This document shows positions 35,034 to 45,072 of a DNA stretch of 64,000 nucleotides, piece by piece. Position 1 is the first letter of the stretch, and every line of letters starts with the position of its first letter. The notes below the pieces were generated by a model, which was not told where the DNA came from, did not search any database, and saw only the letters and a program-made list of their open reading frames with translations. Source of the DNA: Adiantum capillus-veneris (taxonomy: Eukaryota > Streptophyta > Polypodiopsida > Polypodiales > Pteridaceae); assembly GCA_014529385.2 (NCBI GenBank), contig CM043969.1:33802446-33866445 (forward strand). Direction: 5' to 3'. The position numbers and the translations under genes were made by a program.

Positions 35034-35480
35034 TCATAGCGAAATCTGACATCCACTATCCCGTAACTGTCTGACTGAGATCAAATCCCGTCTCAGATCT
35101 GGCACATAATGCACATGACGCAGGGTAAATCTCATACCACTGGGCAAGGACAAACATACGTCTCCTGTACCCTCAATGTCATACAAAAAACCATCAGCCA
35201 TGTGCACACAACCAAGTCTCCCACTAGAAAACGTGCTAAACCACTCACGATGCGACGTGACATGGAAAGTAGCATCTGAATCTAGTAACCAATATGAAGA
35301 CAATGTGCAATCCGATATGCAATCCGTAGACATAAGATCGTCTGAAGACAAGCTAGATGTAAATGTGACATCGCCGTCACAAGCATACTCAGTAACCACC
35401 GTACTGATCTCACTAGCATCTGTCATGCCCAAATCTGCATCACGCATCTGTCGCTTCCGTTGTCTCAAACGCCTGAAACA
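35034..35480 (-). pseudogene. Copia aspartic protease with changed active site
   Basis: The product includes YWLLDSDATFHVTSHREWF, the copia protease site usually reading W-x-L-D-S-G-A. Here D-S-G is D-S-D. The rest (HMADGFLYDIEGTGDVCLSL, LRHVHYVPDLRRDLISVRQL) is well preserved. It lies in the same frame as gag, after the UGA stop at 35481. A non-autonomous copy no longer needs its own protease. Confidence 0.85.
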
Positions 35481-35903
35481 TCAACGCCTAATGTGCCCTC
35501 TATGTCCACAATGCCAACATGTCAAGTCTCTATGCCATCGAGACTTGCGTGTGGGACCAATCTCTCCCATGGACATAGAAGTGGGACTAGACTTCCCTGT
35601 AGACATGGATGTCGCGTACATAGCATGTAAACTCTGCCATAAAGCATGAGTTGTAGTCTCCCTCGAGACCTGCCAGTAAACAGACTCAACCAGATGCAAA
35701 CGAATTGTAGACATTGCTAACTCATCAAGATCCTGCCAATCATCATCACGCATAGAATTGGGCTTCGCCGATAAACCACGCAAGGGTTTATCCTGCCCCA
35801 AATCCACCAATGCAACAAGCATATGCTCCTTCCAAGCAACAAAATCTGCACCATCAAACTGTGTCAGATCATAACGCTGGAAGTCAAATGAAAAATCAGC
35901 CAT
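35481..35903 (-). CDS. Copia gag with zinc knuckle cut by a stop
   Basis: Starts at MADFSFDFQRYD (35903; the longer frame to 35939 has a weaker extension). It has TQFDGADFVAWKEHMLVALV, LWQSLHAMYATSM and ends LTCWHCGHRGHIRR, giving the knuckle C-x2-C-x4-H. The next codon is UGA (35481-35483) and the codon after that is Cys, which would complete CCHC. So a single nonsense change lies inside the knuckle. Gag packages the RNA in the particle. About 140 codons is shorter than the 250-350 usual for copia gag. Confidence 0.8.
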   Translation of the reverse strand: MADFSFDFQRYDLTQFDGADFVAWKEHMLVALVDLGQDKPLRGLSAKPNSMRDDDWQDLDELAMSTIRLHLVESVYWQVSRETTTHALWQSLHAMYATSMSTGKSSPTSMSMGEIGPTRKSRWHRDLTCWHCGHRGHIRR

Positions 35904-35939
35904 AATGCTCGCAAAAGAGCAACCAACAATGAGTAGCAA

Positions 35940-37334
35940 ATGTCAACCAAATCAGCCCTAAACTGGCTCGAATCGCATCAACAAAAGTCTGCAAATATGG
36001 CTCAAAACCTGATGCAAAGTTGCACCAATAACCGTGCAAAACCTTGCACAAAATCACAAGTCAATATGACTCAATCGCGCATAAATATCTGACAAAATTT
36101 TGGCAGAGTCTCCTTTGTAACTGGAGCAAAATCTCAACAGTAAACCTCAAAGAGACAATAATATATGCCACAATGGCCAATCCGGGAATAAACTTGACCG
36201 GAATCACCTCACAAAGTCATACATATGAGCATACCCGCTCTTGCCGGAGTACCACTCAAGGGCATCTCAAATGACATACATGTGAGTGATGATTTCTGCC
36301 AAAATACCTTTCAATCGATGACCAAATGTATGCCAGATAACTATAGCAACATTTCGCAAAACCTTGCAAGATCTGTCGCTATGCGCAATGCGAAATACGG
36401 CACACAAGGGCATACACAAGTGACTCCAAACTCCAACCAAATGATGACTGAAAATCACCTGCCAAAGTGGTAGTTAACTCAACCACTAAACTGTCAAAGA
36501 GCAACCTACGGATACCTAGAAGCTATGGAGAGAACCTAGATAAAATCCAACAGAGTTTCTTCTATAAATTGAGCCAAATCTCAAATAATCTCAGCCATAA
36601 ACAAATACACAAATCCATATATGGCATACATAAACCGCGAAGACCATGGCAACATAGCTCACTCTCGCATGAGTGGCTCTCTGAACAAATGCATATCCAA
36701 AAACCTGTGTACACCTATGAATTTGCTGGTTGCTGCAGAAAATACTCCGTGTGTGTGAGATATACCAAAAACAGTGTTTTTGGGACCCGAAAGTGCACAA
36801 ATAAACCTACTGCTGTACCTGCTGTAATTCAAAGAATAATTTCAGCAAATAGACATCACCATCGCGTCCGGAGCGTGCCAAAACCCTGACCTATACTCCT
36901 GGATCATGTAGATATGACTCTGCATGACGAAGCTACGCAAAAAACTGCGTTTTAGAGCCCAAAAATGGCAAAAACGAGCTGCACATAGTCTTGAACCTGC
37001 TCCTGCTCCACTCTGCATGATGCAATGTCCTCTCAATGCAAGCTCCAACGCAAGAGCTCTACCACAAGAGCATCCAAGTACTCGAATGTCAAGATCTCCT
37101 CCGCCGAGCACTTCTCTAACGAGCTCCACTGAGTTCAAAAGCTCCTCTCACCAAGGAAGCCGCAACCGCCTCCTCGACCAAGCTTGACCACACCAAGCTC
37201 CTAAGCTCCAAAGACAATGCTCCTCAAGCTAAAATCGCTCTTCGTGAAACTCCACGATCGAACTCCACCGTCGAGAGCGAGCGAGCTATCGCCTCGAAGC
37301 TCTCAAAGCCGTCGTGCTCTCCGCTGTCACCATA
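35940..37334 (-). other. Long leader of copia element, no gene
   Basis: About 1.4 kb between the PBS and gag, without a recognised protein. Ordinary copia leaders are shorter, so part of it may be foreign sequence or former gag N-terminus. Confidence 0.5.
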
Positions 37335-37346
37335 GCTTTGATACCA
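37335..37346 (-). promoter_or_regulatory. tRNA-Met primer-binding site
   Basis: The minus strand reads TGGTATCAAAGC two bases inside the 5' LTR. It differs at one base from the standard TGGTATCAGAGC complement of initiator tRNA-Met. Confidence 0.9.
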
Positions 37347-37348
37347 AT

Positions 37349-37536
37349 TGAAGGGGATCGAGGAGCACCACAGACGGAGAGTGAGAGAGAGAGAAGGAGA
37401 GACACACACGATGTGGGTGGGGAGACTCAAAGAGTGAGCAGCCCCCTATACACTTATGCTATGTATAAGGTATACAAGTCAGTGGGCGCCCAGACTCTGG
37501 GTGGCCGGGCAAGGCACAGGCGCCTATATCCCAACA
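37349..37536 (-). repeat. 5' LTR of copia element
   Basis: 188 bp, partner of 33783-33970. Followed by GAAAG. Confidence 0.92.
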
Positions 37537-37541
37537 GAAAG

Positions 37542-38210
37542 ACACCAAAAAAATCATAAAAGTGCTAATTTTGGCCAAAAAATAAGAAGTTATGCAATTC
37601 TTGTAAGTTGGTCGCAACTTTTAATTTTAACACTTAGTTCTTCTTAGAGGAATTAGAACATGTTGAAAACTATGAAGGCTTATCCTCTAGCAATCTAAAC
37701 CTCACAAACATGAAGTTTAGAGTGGTATAGTTGCAAAACTTTGAAAAAAAGCCAAAAACAAGACCCGTTTTTTCAAAAAGTTTAGGTTCAAAAATGTTGT
37801 GTAAGAGTAAGTTTAATAATATTCCAAAAAAATTGTCAAGTTTTTTTCAGCCTATAAGGCAACTTTGTGGATATATAGCACCTAGAAATTCATTTTCATA
37901 CTCTTCAAATAATTCAAGAACTGGTCACTTAATAGGACACAAAAGTATCCAAGGACATAAAAGTGTCATGTTACCATTCTAGTGATAAATTTTGACTTGA
38001 ACACCGGACCAGGAGCTTAAGCATGAAGCAAATAACAACATGAAAGCAGTGGTGATGGTGGAGATAATAGCAGAAGTTAACGGACATGAAGGCGATGATG
38101 GAGATCACATTATAATGATTGACATGATGATGGAGATTGCGTAGACATGAAGAAAGTTGGGGAGACCGATTCATAGGCAGATGGATTTTTTTAATAATTT
38201 GTACCGTCCG
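37542..38210. other. No recognisable gene
   Basis: AT-rich sequence with GATGATGGAGAT-like short repeats near 38050-38150. No coding similarity. Confidence 0.5.
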
Positions 38211-38567
38211 TGTTTGATGGCACCAAGTGTAAAGGTAAGCCCAACTTGTGGCACCATGTGAGAAAGCCCTCTAGCCATCGAGGAAAGATAAATGATGACA
38301 TGGTCCTATAGCAAGATGGTGCAACCTCTCTAGCCAATGATTGTAAAGCACTAAGCCTATATAGAGGCTACTTTTTAATCAATCACTTGCACTTTGAGCA
38401 TTATCATTGTTTCTATACTCTCTCTATTCTTTTGCTCTTGGCATAACCTAACCCTAATCACCATCTCTCCAATCCTAACCCTAACACCATGGTTAAGCTA
38501 AGGCTTCACCCCCATAGCTTAATGCTAATCATCGATGATTAGGGAACCCATCAAGTGGTATCAGAGC
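38211..38567 (+). mobile_element. Orphan 5' LTR end plus PBS
   Basis: TGGTATCAGAGC at 38556-38567 is a plus-strand tRNA-Met PBS. Two bases upstream the sequence ends CCATCA, a normal LTR end, and about 340 bp upstream a TGTTTGATGG could be its start. A TATATAGAGG-type promoter core lies near 38360. No matching second LTR and no polyprotein follow. It is a truncated retrotransposon start. Confidence 0.6.
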
Positions 38568-40082
38568 CGATGGTTCATATTGAGGTCTAATTAGTTCCTC
38601 TCTCCCCTCTTTCTAATCATTTGCATCACTATTTAAGCTTGGACATGTTCTTGGCAATACCAATGAGTCACTTCCCTTCTTGATTACTAAGCTTTTGATT
38701 AGTGGCGTTTTAATAATCGCATCGTGTGCATGCAATTTTCCTCATCTTATTGTATTTATTATTAGCCCATTTTGCAATGGCATTGCTCTCATGATCACAT
38801 TGTCCATTTGCTTTTGTGGCTTATGTGTGTGCAACATGTTTGTTTAGAGATTTATATAGAGCCCTTAAATGTGTGATTTACACAAAGTTCAAGTCGTTAA
38901 TTGAGTGTGCAAAAATCCCTTTGCAATCCCATTAAGCCTCTAATTAAATCCCTATTTGTTGGTGTGTGGATGTGTGTGAGTTCCTACTAAGTCAGCTCTT
39001 ATATCCTATTTTTGGATTGTTCTCACAAGCAAATAAGGTGGTCTTGGTGGCTAGTACACCGTCCCTAGAATTAATTGAGTTGGCAAGGGTTCAAGTATTC
39101 GCTTCCAATTTTTTGGGAGTGGGTAGGCTGGGTGGATCTAAAGCCATTCTCAAATCGGATTTCTTTTGCACTAAGGTGGTTTTGTAAGGAGCCGATCCCA
39201 AATGCCATTCCTTGCCAAACGATGGAGGCCACATCTTTCACACTTTGCAAAAGGAAGAAACTCTTGTACATGAGGATCTAGACTTGATACGTTAGAGTTT
39301 GAGCCATTCACCTTGGCCACGAGCCCGTATTCTTTTGTGCTATAACCGGTCAGCAACTTTGAGCATCAACTACCGCGTGCAGGCCCGTGTAATCCCTAAC
39401 AAGCAAGCACATCCTCACTTGCAAGATGTTAAACGTGGTTGCCTAGGAAGATCATCCCCATTGATGTCCTGAGCCTGTAGTAAATAGAGCTTTTGAAATT
39501 TGAAGTTCAAGCCTCAAGTGAAGGGAGCCTTCCTACGGCAGTGCCCGCAACCCTAGTGCTCATAAAGTGTCGTTTGTGCGGCACCATCACTCCAAGGCTG
39601 CATTCCCACAAACCTGAAAGCATCAAGAGCTTTTACACATCCCAAGCAGGCAGTATGTGATATTTGTGTATGAAGACACAATGTGCACCATCATTGAAAT
39701 GCATGCAAAATTAGTGAGAAAAAGCATGATAAGCACGGGATTAGACACTGCCATCACAAGGAATGGTAAGACCTTCCCTCACATGATGAGAACACACATT
39801 GGCACACACATGAGATGCACAATTTTTGCAATGTATGAGTGCTATACACCATTATCCATGAAGGATGCACCTTCAATAGGATGACAAATGACAAAGATAT
39901 GAAGACAAATTTTGGAGGGGATACACATTATCCCTTCACACAAAATGAATGAATGAAGTTTCTTGTACTGCTTAGGACTACTTGTGAACCTACCAAGCCT
40001 CACTTGTGAAGTATAGTGATGAATCCAATTGAGAACCGCGATGATGTATCATGGGACTTGAACCATGGTGATGAATTAGATT
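38568..40082. other. No clear gene; weak SINE-like segment
   Basis: No protein similarity. Around 39020-39085 an A-box-like GGTGGCTAGTACACC and a partial B-box GGTTCAAGTAT are spaced roughly as in a tRNA-derived SINE, but the B-box lacks its final CC, so this stays a suggestion. Confidence 0.35.
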
Positions 40083-40151
40083 CACTACAAGAGGTCATGT
40101 GCCCTTGTGACTCTTTAGCAACGGAAATACATTGGGTTTTTATACTCCCTG

Positions 40152-40335
40152 ATGTCGCTAAGATGGTCGCTAACAGCGTCGCTACGGGAACGTCGCTATC
40201 TGCATCGATATATGCGTCGCTATATGCATCGCTATATAGCGGTGCACATAGCGATGCTGATAGAGACGCAGATAGTGATGCTGATAGCGACGTTGCAGAG
40301 CCTTATATAGAGACGCTTATAGCGACGCCCGAGAG
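40152..40335. repeat. Left subterminal repeat region of CACTA
   Basis: About a dozen copies of GYGTCGCTA / TAGCGACGC and variants, arranged so the left half is mostly in one orientation and the right half in the other, giving a fold-back. In En/Spm such subterminal motifs bind the TNPA-type protein. Confidence 0.8.
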
Positions 40336-41096
40336 TAAATTTTTTTGGGTGGCACAGCATTGAATGCTCTACCACCCATCAACCATATTGAATGTTTCAA
40401 TAATAGAGTAAACCTAAATGAATCCAAGATAAGCCCAGATTCACCTTTGAAAGAAAGTGCAAGGTATAGACCCAAAGTAGTCACCCACAAGACAATATAA
40501 CCATTAACTCCATCATGCATAGTATTGTTTGCAGAATAAAGATACAAAATTGACAAAAGTAATTGGACGAAAGTAAATGGATGAAAGTAACTCAATGACA
40601 ATTATACACATCATAATCTCTTGATTGTTAAGCTTCGCAAATGTAATAGTTACAACACAATTGTCATTATTGAGAAAATACATGGTTTTCCAATAGTTAC
40701 AAAAAGATGTATACACGTCATCTCAATATACAATCTATGACAAAAGGAAACTAATGATATCTGGATATGGCTATGGATAGACTGACATCGTCTAATCAAA
40801 CGCCTCATCACGTCCAAGTGGCGTATCTGTCGGATTCTACAGAAAGAACAATAAGACGTACTTTTTGTAAGTATAAACATATAATTACAAAAAAAATTAT
40901 TTTTTTAACTTATCATTAAAATACAACAAATGTAAAAGAGTAAAGTGAAATACTCACCATGCCACCGCAAGAACTCAAAATGTCCATCAGGGCATTTAAG
41001 CCCTTTCTGCCTGCGTACTCACGCTCGTTCGATGTGGGGTCACGGCCTGTCATTGACCACTGTTCAAAACATACATAGAATCCATTATGTTAGAAT

Positions 41097-42137
41097 TTAA
41101 AAGTACAAATAGACGTAACTATCAAACCTAAAGAACGATGCAAAAACACTTAAAAAATTGGCCTCAAACAATGTCCACCCTCCGCTCTCCAAGTGGTGCG
41201 AGCTCCCTACCTCTACTCGCGCTTTGGCTGCCTCCTTTTGTTGCTTCCACTTGTCAGGATTCTTGCACACTGCTCGCTTCTCATTCTTCCAATCTTTTTT
41301 GGCCAGTGAATTCTGGCATGTTCCACCCATGCTTTATTGCTTTTTGTACTTAAGAACACTTGTGCTTGCATTATTCGCACATTCGAACCTTCATCAAGTC
41401 TTCATTGAAGCGCTCATCCCGACTTGACACGGAAACTTGTCATGCAGCATGCTGATGACTCTGTCTTTTAACTCACTTGGAACTTCACTCCAGATGTTTA
41501 GTATGTAGTGTCTAAACACCTCAAAGCAAAGACCGCGCATGCACAAGATCACCTTCTTGCCTTCGTCATCCAAGATGATACCGCCGCTGATGTCGATTGA
41601 GTACAGGAAGCCCTCTAGCCTGTGACGCATGAACCTGGGTGTCTCGACAGGGGTCTCTAGTAGCGTCGTGATGGGGGTATGGACGTCAGGTGTCTCCACT
41701 GGAGTCTGGGCCCCGAAGCGAGGAGAGTCGATTGGGATGACTCCCAGAGGAGTAGCTAGTGGTGTGTAGCCAGGAACGGCCGATAGCTGTTCAAAACCTG
41801 GTGTAGATGGTGATGCCATGTATGGTGTGGTGGCGAGAAAATAAGGGGAAGGTAAGGAGCCTCATCAAACATGAGGCAGTGTCGAGGCATCGGCAACGGC
41901 ATCCCCACAGCGGTCGCTGTCGCCACCACTAGAGCGTCGATGCCTAGACGAGTGTGAAGATCGTCTCGTCGATAGCGAAGCTTCAGAGCGCACTGAATGC
42001 TCCAAAACAGAGGGAGACGCTAAAGGAGTGGAGCGATGTGATGGTGCTCCAGAGCGATGATGGCCCTTGTACCACCTCCTCTGTTGGGGTGACAAAGAAG
42101 AAAGAAACTCATCATCATCCATACCTGCATTAAACAC
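41097..42137 (-). pseudogene. Second CACTA protein (plant Transposase_24-like)
   Basis: Three open pieces in order: 41865-42137 (Ser/Arg-rich start, DDEFLSSLSPQQRRWYKG), 41394-41819 (Pro/Thr-rich, then ILNIWSEVPSELKDRVISML) and 41097-41330 (QNSLAKKDWKNEKRAVCKNP, SSHHLESGGWT). The order EVPxELK, then SxxNKxxR, then HHxGSGG is that of the second gene of plant CACTA elements, whose product binds subterminal repeats. Stops separate the pieces, and introns are possible but not established. Confidence 0.65.
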
Positions 42138-42226
42138 ACGAACATTTAATCGTAATATTGAATGGAGAAGAAAACATGGACAAACTCCCTTCTATACTAT
42201 AGATAATAGGGAGAGGGATTCCTGTG

Positions 42227-42228
<2 letters not shown>

Positions 42229-42304
<76 letters not shown>
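42229..42304. repeat. (GA)n microsatellite
   Basis: Pure GA run of about 76 bp in the CACTA between its two gene regions. Confidence 0.97.
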
Positions 42305-42309
<5 letters not shown>

Positions 42310-42415
42310 CATAAAGGGGGAGGGATTTTTGTGTAGAGAGATTCATGTGAAGTTCTTGTGAATTTATCTCCCGTGTGCATTCTACGTATTTGTAAAAGGA
42401 TTAAACTTGTACTGT

Positions 42416-42524
42416 AATGGAGACTGAGGCTGCAATCGCAAAAGAGTGCTCTAGTGGAGGGACGAGCAGCATCTATGAGTAGGGACGGAGCACCTCTTTC
42501 GTGATTGTAGCCTCAGTCTCCATT
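42416..42524. repeat. Hairpin, ~37-bp arms
   Basis: The arm 42416-42451 (AATGGAGACTGAGGCT...) pairs with 42488-42524 with a few mismatches; the loop is 36 bp. It lies in the CACTA between the two genes. It could be a small foldback element or an RNA hairpin. Confidence 0.85.
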
Positions 42525-42753
42525 GTAGTCGGAGCGCAGTGCTGCGTCGGCGTATCAGACTTTCACGACACACCAAGGAGTGTCCCTACTTGTGAGAACA
42601 TACCTGGAGCATACCTGGAGTGGTAGCAATGACGATTAAACACAATTTAAATTTCTCAAGTATAGCATATAGACAGGAATGGACAAAAAGCCACGTGAAT
42701 ACAATATATATTATAAAACAGATCAAGATTGTTCAGATACAATGTTTATGGCT

Positions 42754-43531
42754 TTAAGAGGTCTCTTTCTCATCCTCGCATAGCTCAACATAACTCCCTA
42801 TGTCTATATAAAGCTCTCCGTTTAGGCAAATGTCCGCCGTTTCATTTTGTAGATCCTCTTCATGCACCCCATAGAGAGTAGCAACTTGGTCCTTGTCTGG
42901 CACCACCTCAATGGCTTCTGATTGAGCATCTTCTTCGATCTCCTCCATTGATGCCACTGTGATTCGCACATGGTAGCCCTCATACATCCGTGCACTATGA
43001 GGGGCTACCACTATGACGTACCACCAGTTTGATGCAGACTTTGTGGGATGAAATATCACCTACCAGAGCCACATAACTTACATGAGAGCTTCCAAGAACA
43101 TAGCTTTTAAAATTGGATGTTAACTATTTATAGACTTACTTGTTCACAATGCTCGGGTAGTTAGAAAGTTTCTCTTAGGTCGGTCCATTGTTTACTTGAA
43201 TCCACCTCAAGGAAACCAGACTCTCCTATGCGCATAGTAGCGTTGCGACCCTCCATGTTTATCTTGAACCATTCCACGTCGAACAAGTCGACAAAAAATC
43301 TTCTATAATCGATCCTCAAAATCTCTTGTAGCGTGCCGAAGTAATTGAGTTCCGCCACCACAGAATCTGCATCAGAGGAACGTCGTCGACTAGACTGTTC
43401 AGATTTTGCCATGATTCCACAATCTTGAGTGAAATGCTTTGTGTCGATCCATTCCACCCTAAAATGTCGACCTTTATACCATGCTGCTGTGTATGAGTTA
43501 TACTACAATCACAAAGATTATAAGTGGCCAT
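42754..43531 (-). pseudogene. TNP2-element C-terminal region (DUF4216-like)
   Basis: The product has DADSVVAELNYFGTLQEILR, RRFFVDLFDVEWFKINMEGR, then, in another exon or frame, KSASNWWYVIVVAPHSARMY. These match the domain of CACTA TNP2 proteins with YYGxLxEIxELDY, LFxCxWVD and VFYVxDPxxxxWWVVI. The pieces are separated by likely introns or shifts near 43060-43160. Confidence 0.7.
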
Positions 43532-43630
43532 TCAAACATCTAGAAAGTCGCTAGTCGTACATTGCAAACTTACCTTGGTCGCGCAACCCCGAGAGTAATC
43601 CCACTCCTCCTCAATTACTTCTTCACCGCA

Positions 43631-44379
43631 CTATTGTGCACTTTTCAATTGGTTGTGCAACCATCTTAAGCTCATGAATGTTGGTAGGCTCTCCAGACTC
43701 GCCGGATAATGCATCGATGGTCGTCTTCCCTGTCTCCACTCGATTCTTGCCCTTTGTCGCTCTTGCTTTGCATCCTTGTATTGTGAAATCCACTTTTGCA
43801 TCACTAGATTGTGAAGAATGCAAAATCGGTTGATTTTAGCCTCTAGAGCTTCCATCATCTTCTTCTCAACACCGAGATTGCACCTGGCAATCCTAGATAT
43901 GCGCTCATCATCTATGATTTGCCATAGAGTGTCCCAGGATTTATCGAATCTGTCTAGCCACTCTCCAATGTAGACTAGGGACTCTGATACCATCCAACCT
44001 TCTGCCACGCTACTCTCCAGATGTGCCTTCTGACGCACATATCCCTTGAACGTTTTCATGAAACGTTCTAAAAGAACATCCATCTGGAATGTACTGTGCC
44101 AGCTATTTCCACCTCATCAGCTATGTGAACAAGAAGATGCACCTGAATGGTTAGCATGGTAGTAGGAAAGTGTTTCTCAAACATGCACACAACCTCTGCA
44201 GCATTTAGTTTGGTGAATGGTATGGAGTCTACATTGATCTCCTTTTGTGAGATCCATTGCACCAACTTTGCAAGTTTGTAGATTGTGTTATGGACGTCAG
44301 GAGACAAACATCCCTCAATGGCCACTAGTAAAATAAACTGCAAAACACGTCTAGCAATGATAATAAAGTCCACATGCAA
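43631..44379 (-). pseudogene. TNP2-like transposase, DUF4218-like region
   Basis: Frames 44068-44379 and 43631-44083 give LQFILLVAIEGCLSPDVHNT, VVCMFEKHFPTTMLTIQVHL, LVHIADEVEIAGTVHSRWMF, then ERFMKTFKGYVRQKAHLESS and VAEGWMVSESLVYIGEWLD. This is the normal C-terminal half of a CACTA TNP2 (usually PIFFDxMxHLxVHLxxEAxLAGPVxxRWMFPFER, then MKxLKGYVRNKARPEGSIAEGY). It would continue the exon at 44622-45025. Confidence 0.88.
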
Positions 44380-44399
44380 ATTTTTTACACAATTCCCAC

Positions 44400-45025
44400 T
44401 ATGATATATTCCACTTCAAACATACCTGACACATTTATGCCATTCGTGTGACTTCAAACCTGTAAGCTTTCCTTCTTTAGTGAAACACGTTCGGAGCGAG
44501 TGCATTACACCCGTGGGGTCCTCACAGATCAAATGGTCTCTTTTACATTGCGTTCTTGGGCTCCTGTCAAAATCCATGACGCTTTAGGTTTTATCGATCC
44601 ATTCGATGCTGTCTACGACCATTATTGCTCCAGACGATCCATATTTCTAAGGTCAACCTTGGCTCCCAAAGTATCTTTCTTGCCGGTCAGATGGTCCCAC
44701 AACAGATTATCCACATTCTTGAATATGTGCATTGGATCAAGCAAGTGATTGATCATGATTCTGGGCCAATATGGTAACTTGTACCATAGAGGGAGTCTCT
44801 TCATCCCTGGGGGCAAACCGTCATCACACATCTCCTTCTGTTCTAACCATGCTTGTGCAGACATCCTTGGTGGCTCTCTTCCCAAAAAGCCATCGTGTAA
44901 CTCATGATTCTTTGGAAAATACGCTTCACTACCTTCGTAGATTTGCTTCTTCAATGAGGGTGCCCGACGTGCATTAAGTCTAGGTCCACATGTGGCACAT
45001 GCTCTGTATCTGCTTGTTTGAAGCC
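44400..45025 (-). pseudogene. TNP2-like transposase, middle exon (left copy)
   Basis: The frame from the AG acceptor before GLQTSRYRACATCGPR to 44622 includes KKQIYEGSEAYFPKNHELHD, WLEQKEMCDDGLPPGMKRL and LPYWPRIMINHLLDPMHIFKNV. The last block is the TNP2 motif usually reading LPYW...H.LDVMHIEKN, with its conserved Asp. Beyond a stop at 44622 the same gene continues as LTGLKSHEWHKCVR near 44420-44470. Closely similar to 55582-55994, so the exon is present twice. Confidence 0.85.
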
Positions 45026-45072
45026 CTGCATGTATACACATTACAATAGATAAGCTTAAGAAAAACCAAGAT

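Larger units (their letters stand above)
33783..37536 (-). mobile_element. Non-autonomous Ty1/copia element, nearly intact ends
   Basis: 188-bp LTRs (33783-33970, 37349-37536) differ at 3 positions and are flanked by GAAAG on both sides (33778-33782, 37537-37541). PBS and PPT place the transcript on the minus strand. The interior keeps a long leader, gag, protease, a gag-pre-integrase trace and an RNase H trace, but lacks a recognisable integrase core and most of RT, so it must be mobilised by related elements. The three LTR differences make it the youngest insertion by this measure in the window. Confidence 0.92.
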
